Of a stretch of DNA of 64,000 bases, positions 12,561 through 26,000 are shown piece after piece. This stretch comes from Gorsachius magnificus. Lineage: Eukaryota; Chordata; Aves; Pelecaniformes; Ardeidae. Position 1 is the first letter of the stretch; each line of letters begins with the position of its first letter. Location of the stretch: the NCBI GenBank assembly GCA_034008185.1, contig CM067084.1, forward strand, positions 65,858,599-65,922,598, read 5' to 3'. The notes beneath the pieces were generated by a model. The model ran no database searches. It was not told the origin of the DNA and was given only the letters and a program-made list of their open reading frames with translations. The position numbers and the translations under genes are program-made.

Positions 12561-13769
12561 GTTAATTCCTGTATTGATTTTAAAATGTGAAAATTCATTT
12601 TTATTTTTAACAGGAAATGGGTCTGAGTTTCAGTACACTGTGGAATAGAAACAATGCTGAAATTATTTTTCTGTGAAATAATTTTCCTGTTATTCAGTCA
12701 GCTCCACTATTATCCTGAAATAGTTTTGCAGTTTTTTAACTCTGTGTCATTTCTTGGGAATAGAAGTCAAACTTATGCAAGAGTAAATTCCATAACTCTT
12801 CTTCTTTCTTTTTCATGAATATTTTGTTACTTCATTTGCTTTTCTTCAATCCAGTACCTCCACAATTCTATTATTTTCATTAAAGCACCATCAGTGGTAT
12901 ACATGTAATTTCTCTTTAATTCCATAGAATGAATACCAAGAGGTCTTTGCAGAACGGATGGGGTTATGTGGTTAAAATTAGAAACTGGATAATAGCAGCA
13001 CTTTTTTCTGGAGAAAGGCAGAGGACTTCTGCCGTTGTTCAGTTTTGCATTAAAAATATATTGGTATAAATCCATGTGAACTTTTTTTAAAGACATTTTG
13101 GCAAATCATGACCGCTAGATCATGCTATATAGAAGAACAAAATCATTTATAAATAGTAGATAAAACACTTGCAAAGATCAGGTACATAACCGCCCAGTGA
13201 AGAAATGTATAGGGACTGAAAGGATTGAGGCATATAGAACTGAAAGTGTGGTTTGTTTGTTGATTTGTCTGAACTGAGCCTAAACTGGGTTACAGGCAGA
13301 CCCTCCCGACTGTAAACTGTTTTGAAAAACATCAAAACATGTTAATCTTTGATATTATGGTAGCAAATGTACTAACAGGACATAATTCGGAATATATGAT
13401 GATAATAATGCAGAGATACATAAAACTAGATTGAATGATTTTCTAGGTGATCCCCAGTAATGCTATTTGCATATGTGCTATTGCATATAAATTAGGGCAC
13501 CACTGGTTTTTTTTGGGGGGGAAGTATGTGTAATTGTTGGTAAAAGAAATGTCAGCAATTTGGTGAAAGGAAGGTTAAGGAGTACTGACGGAATACCAGG
13601 TGGGCTGTTCACTGGTAGAAGTTGCTTCCCATTTGTGTTGGCGAAGTGCCCCTAGACTTGATGGCTCCAGTCCCAGCAGGAATGGAATCTGCTCTCTGAG
13701 ATAGCTCTGGAGAATCAGTCCTGAAAGACTAGTTTCAGACCATCTGGAGCCAGATGGCCAACTTCAGAC

Positions 13770-13905
13770 TTCTACAATTTAAAGGGCAATTTATTGGGCT
13801 TATTGAAGTCTAAGTGAGCTTTGCCATTGATTTCAAGGAGAGAGATGAATTTACACCGGGTTTTGGGTTCAGAAGTATTACCAGGTTAGAAATCTTTTAG
13901 GATAG
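13770..13905. repeat. Possible old sauropsid interspersed repeat
   Basis: Contains GAGCTTTGCCATTGATTTCAAGG followed by AATTTACACCGGGTTTTGG. This resembles the 'cattgacttcaatgg...atttacacc' motif pair found in dispersed repeats of reptiles and birds. Similarity is limited to these motifs, so this is tentative. Confidence 0.4.
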
Positions 13906-15470
13906 AAGTCGAACACTCTAAGAAAATGTGTGGGGGCTGTACTGGGAATGAGAATCTGGATTTTCCAAGAGCAGATGGTGAAAAATATCTTTGCTGCTAG
14001 CTGGTGCCTGAGCTTGAATTGCACTACTTTGCTGTTAAAATCCAGTCTATTCAAAGTCTGTCTGCATGAATCGTAGATTTCTAAATAAAAGTGTAATAGG
14101 ATAATTTAGTAATTTGGTGTCTGCTGTCTACTCACTTTCTCTCCTAAAAGAAATTACCAAGATCCAAATACACTAACCATTCAGTGTCATGAATACAGAT
14201 ATTGCTGAATGTTTCTTACTGTATTCATTGGTAAACTATTGTTTCTCTTGGGTGTTTTGACTCTCTGTTCTAAGTTTTATTCGCCTTGTTTTCTGAACTA
14301 TCAATTTACCGTTCTTTCGCAAATTGAATTATCTTCTGTTCATGATTATTCCATTTAAAACTCCCTGCAAAAATAAACCCTAAAATATTAGAATTACAAG
14401 TATTAAGTCCTTCCTTTGAAACAAGCTGAGTAATTCAACATGGGGGGACATGGGCTAAAAGAAGAATTGAGAAAGGAAGTCCATATATTGAAAAGCAAAA
14501 CAGGTGAGGACCTTTTAACAGTTACATTATTCAGTGCACAAAGTAGCTTATTTTGGGCAAAAGCTACTTAGCCTATAGCACCTATATAGATTTTTCAGGC
14601 AATACTTTTATACCTTGAAATTGCATTGAGTTGTGTGGAATCACAGCATCATAAGAATAAGGTTCCAAATATATGTGTAGTGCTGAAAAAGAATGGGATT
14701 AGACAGTGAGAAATTTGCTTATTACTGGCATAGGTGCATAGACATGTATAACAGTGATAATAAAGTAGCAGTAGTTACTGCTAGATGAGTTTTTATGACT
14801 TTCATTGCAATTATGCAAATCCTTCATCTCATTTTCTATATGTATAAATAAAGACAGTTTTCATTCTGTAGTAGAAAAGCCATGACATTCCGTGGTTTTC
14901 AATATATAGGAGCTTGGACTTAGCTAACAGTTGCTTATGGACCCAAGCTCTGAGACTCGATGGGTGTGCCCCCGGTACACCAGGGAGCATGATAGAGAAA
15001 TTCCCCTGATGAGTAAGATGGTGGGTTACCTTCCCTCACTGCCGTGCAGTATGGCACCATACTGGCCCAGCAGTGGTGTACACGTGTTAGTGCAGCCTTG
15101 CTGCCAGGTCGTAAACTGCATCAGCCGTTCAGATCCCAGCACCCTCCATCTCTGATCTTCATTCCTCTGTGTGGACATGCTGCATGAATCTCTACAGTCC
15201 TCATACTAAAAAAGAATGGGAAAGAGAATTGCGCACTGGAATACCTGGACCATGTCAACAGATACTGGAGTGCAGACAGTAGTTACCGGGTGCAGGTAAT
15301 TGGATATGAGATCTCTGCTATATACAGTATCCTAATATTGGCCCCATTTTATTAAGGGATGGGCATCATTCTGCTTTCCTGTATATCTTCACTACATCTC
15401 GAGTTTTAGTTTTAACTTGAAATCTGACAAGCAGTGAACTTATTACTATTTCCAAATCATCATAAAAAAA

Positions 15471-15485
15471 ACAAACAAACAAACA
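15471..15485 (+). repeat. (AAAC)n simple repeat
   Basis: About four consecutive AAAC units after an A run. Confidence 0.9.
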
Positions 15486-18084
15486 CTTGAGTACTTCAAA
15501 GCCAGGCAGAAGTTAATGGGACTGCCACAGTAAATATCCCCAGTTGGGGATTCCCTGCTGACACCCTGTGCTAGCAATTGATCAGGTGGTCAGGGCTTCA
15601 TTCATATGGTAGAGTGCATATGCTTCAATTGGGTTGTTACGCATTACAAGTTAGTGCCTTATTAAAAGGTTAAGTATATTGCATTAAATTAAATTATATT
15701 TATCAGTTTTTCAACTTTTGCCAGACTTGTAATCTATTAAAAATAAGTCAGGTTTGATTAGATTTATTACCAGTAAAACCTATTAACTGGCATTACTGAG
15801 GCTTCTTTCTGTTAATTTTTATTCAGGTTAGTACTGTATGTGATATCCCATTGGTTTAATCACTGGATTAAATCTAGGCCAATAGTTATCTGATTTTATC
15901 ACTTGGTACCTTTTGAGTATTTGCACAGTAGCACTCTGCAAATCTTCTAGAATTTCCTTAATACAACAAGATTTATAATGGATTAACATCAGTATGATGA
16001 ATATTTTCTTGGCCATTCCTTTAATATATTTGGGTGCAGATTACTGAGATCCATTGACTTCAAAATATTTATTCCAAGTAGCTATTTTTTTAACTCCCAG
16101 ATATGACACTAATGCATTAAAAAAAAAAAATAATCCCAGTGTCACTGTACATTATCTGTTGTCATAGCTAAAGAACGTGTCAGCTTTTTCTATGTGCCTT
16201 AGCAATTTGTCACCTTGAAATAGTCAATACATCGCTAAAAATCACTTTTGTTCATAATATCCTTACCAAAAAAAAAATATTTACCAGGAGCCCTGCTAGT
16301 CCTGATTTTTTCTGAATGCCTTTAGCTTTGTTCCCAGTCAGATTGTCCTGGTTTTTGATTGCAGTCATGGCTTTTTTTTTTCTTCTTCTTCTTTTTGGGC
16401 TAGGTAATGAGCTCTTCTTGAAAAAGCTCTTATTTGTATTTATTTGTTGTCTTTACTTTTTTCTGCCCAGTCAGTCTTGCTTAGAACTTTCTGCAGCTTT
16501 GGGAAATTAGCTGTTTGGAAACCTTCAATGTGTATGTGTTATTGGTGGTATCGAGCTCTGCCCATGTTAAAAGTCAACAGGTCATGCTTATACACCCTAT
16601 CCATAGTTTATCGTTTGACCTTAATTGTTATTAATAGGAGTCTAAAATAGTTATCTCATGTTGGGTTCAACTTCTTTTGAGTTGTTTTACTGTTACTATT
16701 GGCTGAAGCGCAAGGCACAGTGTTATTATTTGTTAGGTGAGAGTTTCCACATCTGCCTTCCAAATGCAAGTACCCCATAATATATTTCTCCTCCACACAT
16801 TGCAAAGTTAAGGAGTACTTGATTCTGTTTTGGCTTTAATTTATTGTTTTTTATTGTGTGTTTTTGTTTTTTTTAAATCAGATCCTTGCTATGGGCTTTG
16901 TCACGTAGCACATTGATCTGCTTCCCTTCAAGATCCTTTGCCTCTGAGCAATAGCTCTAAGATAAGTATTGTCTTTAGCAGAGGGTGTCACCCTGTATTT
17001 TTAGTTGCAGTGGAATAAGCGCCCCTCCACTGCCACCCATACACCTGGTGCGTAGTCAGATACTTCGATATTCTAATCATTCAGACTATCCCGGGTTTCA
17101 GTGACTGCTCATTTTCTCAAGAAGCAAGTGGGAGTAATATCATTTTGAAAAAATAAATTGTATACAAAGAATTTAAATTCCTAAGGAAAAGCTCTTCTAA
17201 ATACTTCCCTTTTTGTCTTTGACATCTGGAATGTGTACTTTAAACATGCATATATTGTATATATGTCAGAAGAAAAGGATATACCAAACATCTTTCTCAC
17301 ATATCAGAAAAAGGTGTCCCATGAGTCCCCACCAGTCAAGAAGCAGAATCAAATCCTCTGTCTCTAGGGGTCCATGAGCTGAAGAAGTAGAAGAAAATCT
17401 CATCCCGACTCCATGACACAGCAGGTCATAAACAGTTTGAACCAATGTACTAAAGAATGAAAAAAGTTTCAGTTGCTTATAAATCAAGAGTATCAAACAA
17501 CAAACAGGCAGTGGAAGTCAGTTCTGAGAGTGCATTCACCCCTTCGACACTGAAATAATTTTAGGATGTAGAGGACTTTGAAAGGCTTGGAGACCTTTGC
17601 TCTGTTTTCCTATAATTTGCATAATGATTTCTACCCCCAGCTGCAATATTATTCCCTGCAGTATTCTCATTCCAGACTGTTTCCTTATTATGTGATTATT
17701 ACACTTTTCAAGACTGATTGTTTTATCAGTCAGCAGCAATATAAGGGATCTGGCTAAAATGACTTTCAAATACCATTTATTCAAATATTAAAACAGTATT
17801 TATGATTGTGATCACAATTTCAAGTCACTAAATTCTCAAACATTTGTGAAGCTGAAAATGTAAAGGTTTTTAATATATATAACAATATATCAACTTTTAA
17901 TTATTGGCATGATTATAAAACACAGTTTATCAAACAGTTTTTAAAAAGACCTTTCAGATTTATTTTCAAATTGACCAATCATCATATATTTTGGAAACAG
18001 GCCAGTCAGTTCTTAGATGTAAAGGATATAAGCCATGCATTCCTCAGATACGTACATCATTTTTCTCATAGAACAGTAAGTTAA

Positions 18085-18270
18085 GCATTTTAGCTTCTGA
18101 GGGCTGATTTCAGAAGTAAAATCTTCAGCAAGACATACCTGTTCAGCATTTCAGGATGTGATTCACAGGGATGTGAGGCACACAAAGAACCACTGAAGTC
18201 AACTGGAAGTGTGATCAGTTCCCACTTCGCAAAATCTGAAGGGCTATTTGCTTTCATCTTGTTAGTGATC
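18085..18270. repeat. Possible old sauropsid interspersed repeat
   Basis: Contains CCACTGAAGTCAACTGGAAG (18190-18209), a variant of the 'ccactgaagtcaatgga' motif common in dispersed sauropsid repeats, and GGGCTGATTTCAGAAGTAAA upstream. The rest is too diverged to align by eye. Confidence 0.33.
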
Positions 18271-18634
18271 ATGTAATGCTAGTTCAGATCCAAGATGCAG
18301 GGATAAAGTCAGCATTACATAGGGAAGAATGAAAGATCTTCGTAAGATTTTCCCACATAACTACTATGTAAAGCCATTTCAAAGAAACATGGGGCCCTCT
18401 AGTCAGTCATTTCTACTGGGAACAGATTTTTTGGACCTAAGACTGGCTTTACTATTTATTATGTAGTAACAGAACATTACCTTTGTTGTGAGACTAAAGG
18501 AAAAAGTTGAAAGCTGGGTTATAAAATCTAAAGAAAGCCTCACACTTGCCAGAAATAGCCAGTAATTACCACAGTGATAAGTTTGAGGACTAAGGTCCCA
18601 AACAAAATCAAGAAATAAGAATTCAAAGAGAGGA

Positions 18635-18647
18635 TTTTTTTTTTTTT
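18635..18647 (+). repeat. Poly(T) tract
   Basis: Thirteen consecutive T residues, followed by CCTCCCAG. Confidence 0.9.
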
Positions 18648-21502
18648 CCTCCCAGTTTCCTCTATTCCAGGAAATTCGTGCGGTCAAAGGTTTCTTTTAA
18701 CAGAAAATTATTTACAGGTGCTGTTCCTGGCTCTGTCACAAAGTTGTGTCTTACACCTCCGTCTAAGTGCAGTCAGTCTTTGGATCAATGTGACTTCTTC
18801 CTGTAGGGATCTTTCTGTTAAATAACTGACTGCTACAAAGCCAATGTCCATGGCCTTCCAGAGCTTTGGATGACTCAAAAGGGCAATGACTATTTCGGCT
18901 GGATGGAGAAATAGTATTTCTAGATGAGGTTATAAATTTGTATAAAAGTTACTGTATTTCAGAAACACTTCATAGCAGAACCTGAACATTTATTAAAGAC
19001 CTAAAACTTCAGTCCACAGCTTTTCCTCTGCAGCATAGTAACCCTGGGGCAGGAAAATTAATGAACCTACTTGACCAATAGCGCATGACACTGTTTACTG
19101 TGAGGTTTGTTATTTATTATTGTTTAATCCTTTTTCATTCCAATTAAGCATCAGAAATCACAGTTAGTTCAACTAGAAGTTAACTTAATTTAAAGCTTCT
19201 ATTACCTAATGCTCCAGAGGACATGTGCAATATATTATTGAAAACCTGCCCCTTTTCAATGTTTCCCAGTTTCTGAACTGAATTCTTACTGTTCACTTGG
19301 TTTCCAACCATTTCTTTATCAGACATATTTTCCTACAATCATGAAGTGTGGAAATGTAATTCTTACAAATGATGAAAAAGAAAAATAAAAGAGTGTCGAG
19401 ATTCAGTCATAACCACACAAATCCTGAAGCCGGGGCTAGAAGATACACAGCTTTAAAGTCCTGTGAGTTGGCACTGCCCTGCAGGTATAAAGAATTGCAC
19501 CTTATTTTGGTTTGCATTGCAGTTGTCAAATAGCCTTCCTTACAGTAGCTATGATCAGCTTTGAATTAGGCCAGTGTGGCCTCTTCGGGGGTGACTCACA
19601 TTTTGAGTGAGGCCTGAGCCAGGTAACACAACGTCACGCGAACTCCATGTGCTAATTCACTGTAACAGCGTAAAAAGGAGCAGAAATACTACAACTTTAG
19701 TCCTTTTTCAATATTAAAGAGATTTTCTTCAGTTACAAGTCCTTAAAACAAGTCGCTGTGAATTGTGTCTAGCACCATTTTAAAGTTACCACAAAAGGAT
19801 TGATCATGTAAGATACCTATTATTTAAATTTTGTCTAACTTTAAAATTGCAAAACTGACCTAGCCTGAAAGATCTCTAGAAAATCATTTGCCTAAGGAAA
19901 AAAATAGCCTTTATGGGATTTGTTTGAAAGAATTTGAATTCAATCTTCATTATTTGTCTTCTCTTAGTAAAAGTAATACAAGTACCTTTCATCCACTTAC
20001 TGGATTTAAGCAGCATTTTTTTTGGATTAAAAAATATTTTGATAAATAGGTACCTGTAACCCTGGGGAACTTTTCTTTCCGAATGTGCTGTGGTTAATAG
20101 AATGAACAGTGACAATTCTTGAATATTTCCACTTTGTTTCATTAGATCCAAGAGGTTCAGGGGCTTTCCTCAGTCAGGCTAAAATCTAAATGTGAATATT
20201 TCAGGATTCACCCAGAACTTAGCGATTTTTACTTACGTGCTGCAAAATCCATATCTTCTGTGCACACACAAGTGAAGCCTGCCAACATCAACCCAGTGTG
20301 ATTTCAAACAGCTGAGTTATTGGACACTCAAAATGAGTTTTGTAATAGAAGCTTCAGTGTTAACTATGGCACTTCTAAATGTATGCATACTATATTAATA
20401 ATATGAAGCAGCATTTATAGCATTTTAATCTTGTCAGGTAGCTGATCTGTTAGCAGTTTTTTGTGACAAATTCAGAGAATTTATGCTTAGGGCTTAGAAA
20501 GTGAACATTGCACAAAATAAGTTTGATAGTGAAAAGAAGAATTTGTTACTAAATATTTCTTGGTCACCAAAATATTGAAATTTCTGTAGAAGCCTCAGCT
20601 GAAAGCTATGCTTATTTTTACAACTGAGTCTTTTCCATTATCCAAGAGTGGTTTTCCCATTTCAGCTTTCTCCTCCCCTTCTTTTTTTCCATACACTTTT
20701 TGAGGTTTCCCTGCTTGGGCCTCTTTTCTATCCTTCAGTAAGGTTGAATTCCCTGATGGTAATCATAATTATAAACATATGTTGTTACTGTGGGCTACCA
20801 ATTTACTTGCAGTCCTTGGTATTAAAAAAAAAAAAACAAACCATAGGTTTTGGAATATATTTTACATCATCAGGGCATATCTTATGAATAATTAAAGGAA
20901 AGTCAAATTTGTAGTAAAGAGCAGTCTCTGGAATGCCATGTCTAAAGATAATTGGATACTAAAATTGGTCTAAATCAAGTAACCACCTCGAACAATTAAT
21001 ATCATGGCAGAAAAATATTTTTGAGTTTCATTATCACTGATATGGTTTTAAAATTTGATATTTGTGTCTTTGAGATTGGGATGACTTTAGAAAAACAGAA
21101 AAATACAGAAATAATTATTTTGGAAATTGCTAGGCTTAGAATATTTAATTTATCACAGGTATTTACTGAAAAGAAACTTCAATTAAAAAAAATTAAGAAA
21201 GGGGAAGTAAAAATGTTATAAATTTTACATTTGTTTTAATGGTTTCTTCCACAATCTGCCTTTCATTCAGGGTTATTGCAAAGTGCCTCTGTAATTAACA
21301 TGTTAGATTTTTAGTGACTTATTTTACTGTGTAGCATTTTATTGCTGATGTGTCAGTCAGTGTAATTCACAGTGCTGCAGGGAATAAGCAGAGCATGCAT
21401 TAGGCAATTCATATTGTATTTGGTATCCTGGTAAGACAAGATAAAATGTTTTGAAGATTAGTTTAGAATTAAAAAACCCCAGCAAAACCATTCACACCCC
21501 CC

Positions 21503-21516
21503 CACACACACACACA
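21503..21516 (+). repeat. (CA)7 microsatellite
   Basis: Seven CA units directly after a run of seven C residues. Confidence 0.93.
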
Positions 21517-21574
21517 TGAGGAAGACATAACAATAATTAATGAATGAAATTGAAAGGAATTTAAGTCCATTTTA

Positions 21575-22832
21575 AATTGGGCTGGACCTGATAAAGTTTG
21601 CCACAGGGTGCTTCAAGAATAGGTGTCAGCAGTGTCACAGCCCTGAGTGAGCAGTTCCTTCGTGGACATGGTGGTAGCAAAAAGAGAACCACAGTGCCTA
21701 CCTGTGAGATGCAGCCATGGCGATGCTGGGGAGTTTCATACCGCTCGGCTCAGTACCAGTTCCTGGAAAAGCACTGAAACAAATAATGAAGGTTTGTTAA
21801 CAACCGGATAACAAGGAAAAGAATAAGAGCTAATGTGGGTTTTTATAAACTAAATGTGTCAAACTGGTCTAATTTCTTTGCTTAGTAAGGTAACAAGCAT
21901 TGTAAATATGAAGGAAATAGATGCCAAACGTCTTGATTGTAATCAGGCTTTTGTCACTGTCTTATGGCACAGACGGGATGAAATCACTATAAACTAAATA
22001 AATACTGGTTGGAAAGCAGTATGTAAAATAGTTATGTGTTAAGCCAGGAGGAGATACTGAGTAGGGCTCTGCAAGAATCTCTCCTGGGTGTGGCTGAATT
22101 GCATATTTTCAGTAATGAAGTGGATGACAGAAGAAAGAGCATGCTTAACTAAATTCACAGTGCTTAGCTGGGAGAAAACAAAAGTTTTTGGTAAGGAAGA
22201 GATACAATTCAAACTGATCCTGAGAAATAAGCTGAAAAAAAGCATGCCGTTCAAGGAGGAGAAGTACAGGGTTAGGTCTGAACAACTGCACAAAGATAGG
22301 GTAAGGAACAAGGGGCTTAGATATGGTCTTGGAAGTCCAGGAGGCACAGAACATTGCAAGCTGAACATTTACCAGTGGGTAGCACAAATCAGCAATGGCA
22401 CACTGCTGGGGAAAGGTCAGCTGTTGTACTGGGATGGAGAGGTGATTATTGTCTGGTCCATCTTTTTGATCGAGTCAGCACAGATGTTGCCTCAGCTGGA
22501 GAACTGTGCCCATTTACAAGCATAACACTTTGAGAAAGATGTGGATCAGCTGGAGAAACTCTTCTTGCTGTGGATAGAGAAAATATTGGTCATAAACTGC
22601 AGAGAGAAAGATTTGGGTTAGATATTAGGGATTCTTTTCTTATAGGAAAAATTTAGCTTGGGAAGAAATTGCCTAACCATATTGTGGAATTACTGTCACT
22701 GGGAGATTTCAAGAGCAGATTGGGTAAACATCTGTCAGGAATGTGGTAGTTATATTTGATACTCTGTTGAAGCAGAGAATAGACTTGATGACTTCTCACT
22801 TCTCCCACCCTAGTTTTTGATGATTTGTTGAA
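21575..22832 (+). mobile_element. Ancient CR1-like LINE relic, reverse transcriptase to 3' end
   Basis: This is the longest retroelement remnant in the window, in sense orientation. GGACCTGATAAAGTTTGCCACAGGGTGCTTCAAGAA (21583-21618) matches the 'gaccagatggactgcacccaagggtgctaaagga' coding block. The stretch 21825-21890 matches the region before the RT core. 21917-21967 corresponds to the LDFSKAFDTVSH region, but reads LDCNQAFVTVLWH, so the catalytic Asp is lost. 21979-22008 matches 'gatgaaatcactataaactgggtaaataactggttggaaagc'. 22104-22133 corresponds to the 'NIFINDLDD' block. The FADD site near 22155 is deleted or changed (KFTVLSW). 22495-22560 matches the 'LEYC...QLEK' region. 22603-22700 matches 'RFRLDIRxxFFxxRKKLP'. 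The end (about 22780-22832) matches the CR1 3' UTR: GACTTGATGACTTCTC, then CCACCCTAGTTTTTGATGAT. Frameshifts and stops are numerous. The 145-codon open frame inside it (22088-22525) is an accident of decay. Confidence 0.88.
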
Positions 22833-22869
22833 ATGATCTCAAGCTACCAGTTTTGACTAAATGACCAAC

Positions 22870-23050
22870 TGTTCTTACGCTGAAGTCAAGTGATGTCATT
22901 TTCTATTGATTTCATTAGGTTTGGAACAGGAACAGGGTAAAAAGAAGGCATATGAATGTCAGCTGCAGAACAAGTGTAAGAAAGGCCCAATCCCGTTCCC
23001 ATTAAATTCAGAAGAGACTTGGTCTCTTTCAATGGAGGTTTAGTTGAATT
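22870..23050. repeat. Possible old sauropsid interspersed repeat
   Basis: GGCCCAATCCCGTTCCCATT (22985-23004) matches the 'ggcccaatcctgctcccattgaagtcaat' motif that I associate with dispersed partly palindromic repeats in sauropsids. CTGAAGTCAAGTGATG at 22880 and TTTCAATGGAGG near 23030 fit the same motif set. It abuts the 3' end of the CR1 relic. Confidence 0.45.
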
Positions 23051-23079
23051 CCAAATGTAGGCCACGTATATGTACACAC

Positions 23080-23097
23080 ATATATATATATATATAT
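23080..23097 (+). repeat. (AT)9 microsatellite
   Basis: Nine AT units, preceded by ACACAC. Confidence 0.93.
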
Positions 23098-23099
23098 CT

Positions 23100-26000
23100 C
23101 AAAATATATAAAGGTAATACAGCTGTCAGTTAAGCAATATCACCGAAAACTTGCTGTTTGAGCAAGTGTGAGAGAACTAAAACTTTACCAACAGCGTGTC
23201 TTTTTCAGAGTTTAGCAATAGAAACTCCAGAGAAAGTGTTCCCCCATGACGCACATTCCAAGAAATTCTCATAAACTTGCTGATAGCGCCTGCATGGATG
23301 AGGTAACCGAAGCATTTAAAATGTATGGCTATAATGAGTGAATAAGATGCCAGGAAAAAAGGGATACTTGGGCTTCACTCACAGTATCTTCTTGGTCACC
23401 TGCATTTTTCTTTTTCATTTTAGAGGCTTATACTCTATTCTAGGAGTGATAAAAGTGGGATTTTGTGATCTTGCTTTCTGGGAGTGGAAGAAAACTAGCA
23501 GTAGAAATAATCAAAATGTGCAAAAGACTCTTTTCAGCTTCTCTGGGACATAGCCAAACTCATAGATGGCAGCACAGTATGAAAATCCCCTTCCAGATTA
23601 TTTCATTGTTAGATTGGTCCCAGGCTGGTAACTTGTCCCTGTCTTTTACACTAAGCAAAGTCCTTCCTTTGTATTGTCTGGAATTTTTGCTCATCCTCTT
23701 AGCACACAACTTTTTCATAAGCCTAGCCTTAGGAGTTTTAAAGCTTCCAGAACCAGAGAGGGTTGGCCAGGTTTAAATAAACATCCATGCTAAACATTTA
23801 TCACAGAGCATTATGGTGTTTGCCAGCCCCATGGAATGTATGCTCTGAGCATCAGCTGATAAACTGCTGTTTTATGGAAGTTTCAATCAGAATTCTCTAC
23901 CAGAACAAAAGGAGAAACTAAGAAACCAGCTGTGTGCTCTGTATTACAGAGAGGCAGCAATATGTAATAGTATTCAAGAAGAGCAAATTCAACTAATAGG
24001 AGAGATTATAACAGTGCATTACCGGTTAAAAAATTTAATTAATGACCCAATGGTAAAATTGCAGATAAGGACTTTTGCATAGCATTACTGCATGGGTCTG
24101 CAGTACATCTCTTATTTTCGAAGTCAGTTCATTTCCTTCTCTTGAACATTCAAGTGAGATTCATCAGGCTACAGGGATAAAAATGGTGTTAAAAAAGAAT
24201 TGTTGTTCTATAGTTATAGTTAACTAGAAATGATTCATAAGTGTCTACATGTTACCTCTACTAGGCAGTTACTAAGAACGTAAAATTGTTTGACTACTTC
24301 AGACTTCATTTGGTTCCTACTTTGAGCCCCTAAAAAAGGGTCAGTTTTACCCAAGATAAGATGGGAATTAAAATGAGATACTAGTCTGCAGAATAGCCTT
24401 TTATTAAGGGAAGTAGACTTTCTTTTTTAGTACAGGGAATATTGGTGTATATCTGATATTTAAAGATTTTACTTGAGGTTATCCAGTGGAGGAATGATTC
24501 ACAAGATATGGCTCCTAACTGTGCTTCCAGATTTTAGTATTAGTTTGTTAGCTAATGTGGCTTTTTGCACCAGGAGGGTTACAAATTCTCCACTTCACTC
24601 TCAGAAACTCCTGTGAAGAAATAGTAAAGTGTTCAAAGGCCTCCTGGATCGTTCCAGTCCACACAAAGGTGGGCTTTTGCCTTGTTTGTAACATTCCTCT
24701 GAGGGATCTAACAGGCTTTTAGAGCTGGCGTTCTGTATGTCTGCACAGAAAGAACGATGCCATTCAGTAGACTTGCCATGAGATGCCTTGGAGGAATTCA
24801 AACAGCAGTGTGTGAATGAGCATGATGCATTCTAGTCTATTGTTGTCCAAATCCAGCAGAGGAAAGAGACTAGAAAGGTTTCAGGAGCAAGAGGAGAAAA
24901 ATGTGTAAAGGTTAAACTCAGTGCCAAAATCACTGACATTTGAACAACATAGATGTAAAAGAAAAGTGAAAGCATCAGACATTAACTAGGGTTATTGTAC
25001 TGGAAACTTTATCTTGGTAATGATTACAAAGCCAAAAAACCCCACCAAACCTCCAAAAGCCCCAAACGAAAAGAAAAATCAACAGCCTACTATGAAGGCT
25101 GTGAATGCAACATAAATATATTATCTTTTAAATGCTGTTAATTGAAAAACATGCCTTTATATAGATACGATCAATATAAAACTTTGCCTGTCATACATGG
25201 GTTTAAAACCAGAACTAATTTAGAACTTAATGCCATAAGAGCATAAATAGTGTAGAACAGAATTATAAACGTGATGCCATAACAGTATTTTTATCTTCTG
25301 AATTATGCATTTCCTCAGCACCACTTAATATGTTTGACTCCATCTAAATATCATGGATAGATTAATTGATTGTTAAACTACTGCCTGCTTTATGTACAGG
25401 CATGAACATTTCTCTTGTTTTTTTTCTGATTGAGAGGACATGAAAGTTTTTTTTCTGAAGAACAAATCAAAGATTCTTGCTAAGCATATGATCAGGAATT
25501 TTATGTTTGATTTTTAAAGTAATATCTGAATTTGTTTATATTTAGGAATAGAATGATTTCTAAAACAGGATGGAAATCTTGGAAGAGCAAGTGAGGCTGA
25601 TAGTGCCATGTAAGCTCTAGCTGATATATTTTTAAATTTTGTAACAAGTGTTCAAATTCTTGTACATTAAAAAATGCCCATGGTTATCAGGAAGGACTTC
25701 TCAGCACTAGATAAAACGAAACAAAATGAAACAAAACACAACAGAATAAAATAAAGATAGTGAATGTCAGATGTCATCATTTCAGTGAAGGACTAGTAAG
25801 ATTTATACAGGTGTCTCTACTTGCTTGTTTGCCCAGTTCCCAATTAAGAAAGAACAGACACAGGCATATATTAAGTTCCTTCCATTTAATCTCAACCACC
25901 AATGAATATGTTGAGGATAATAGTTGTTCTTGAGCTAGCCTGCCCTTGCCAGTGGCATTATTAGCTCTTGGGATACTGGCTAACAACACAGATTCAAATC

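Larger units (their letters stand above)
12565..21570. other. Unique AT-rich non-coding sequence
   Basis: No exon, RNA gene or confident repeat apart from short simple repeats and two possible sauropsid-type repeats (13770-13905 and 18085-18270). A 28-bp stretch at about 14637-14665 loosely resembles a CR1 3' end but is too short to call. Poly-A/T tracts of 10-14 nt recur, for example 16119-16130, 18635-18647 and 20821-20834. Confidence 0.55.

Noticed and set aside
14637..14665. CR1-like 3' end string (AATCACAGCATCATAAGAATAA)
   Set aside because: Only about 28 bp match and nothing of the adjacent CR1 3' UTR follows.
22088..22525. 145-codon plus-strand open frame
   Set aside because: It lies wholly inside the decayed CR1 relic and does not follow the CR1 ORF2 frame throughout, so it is an accident of decay.
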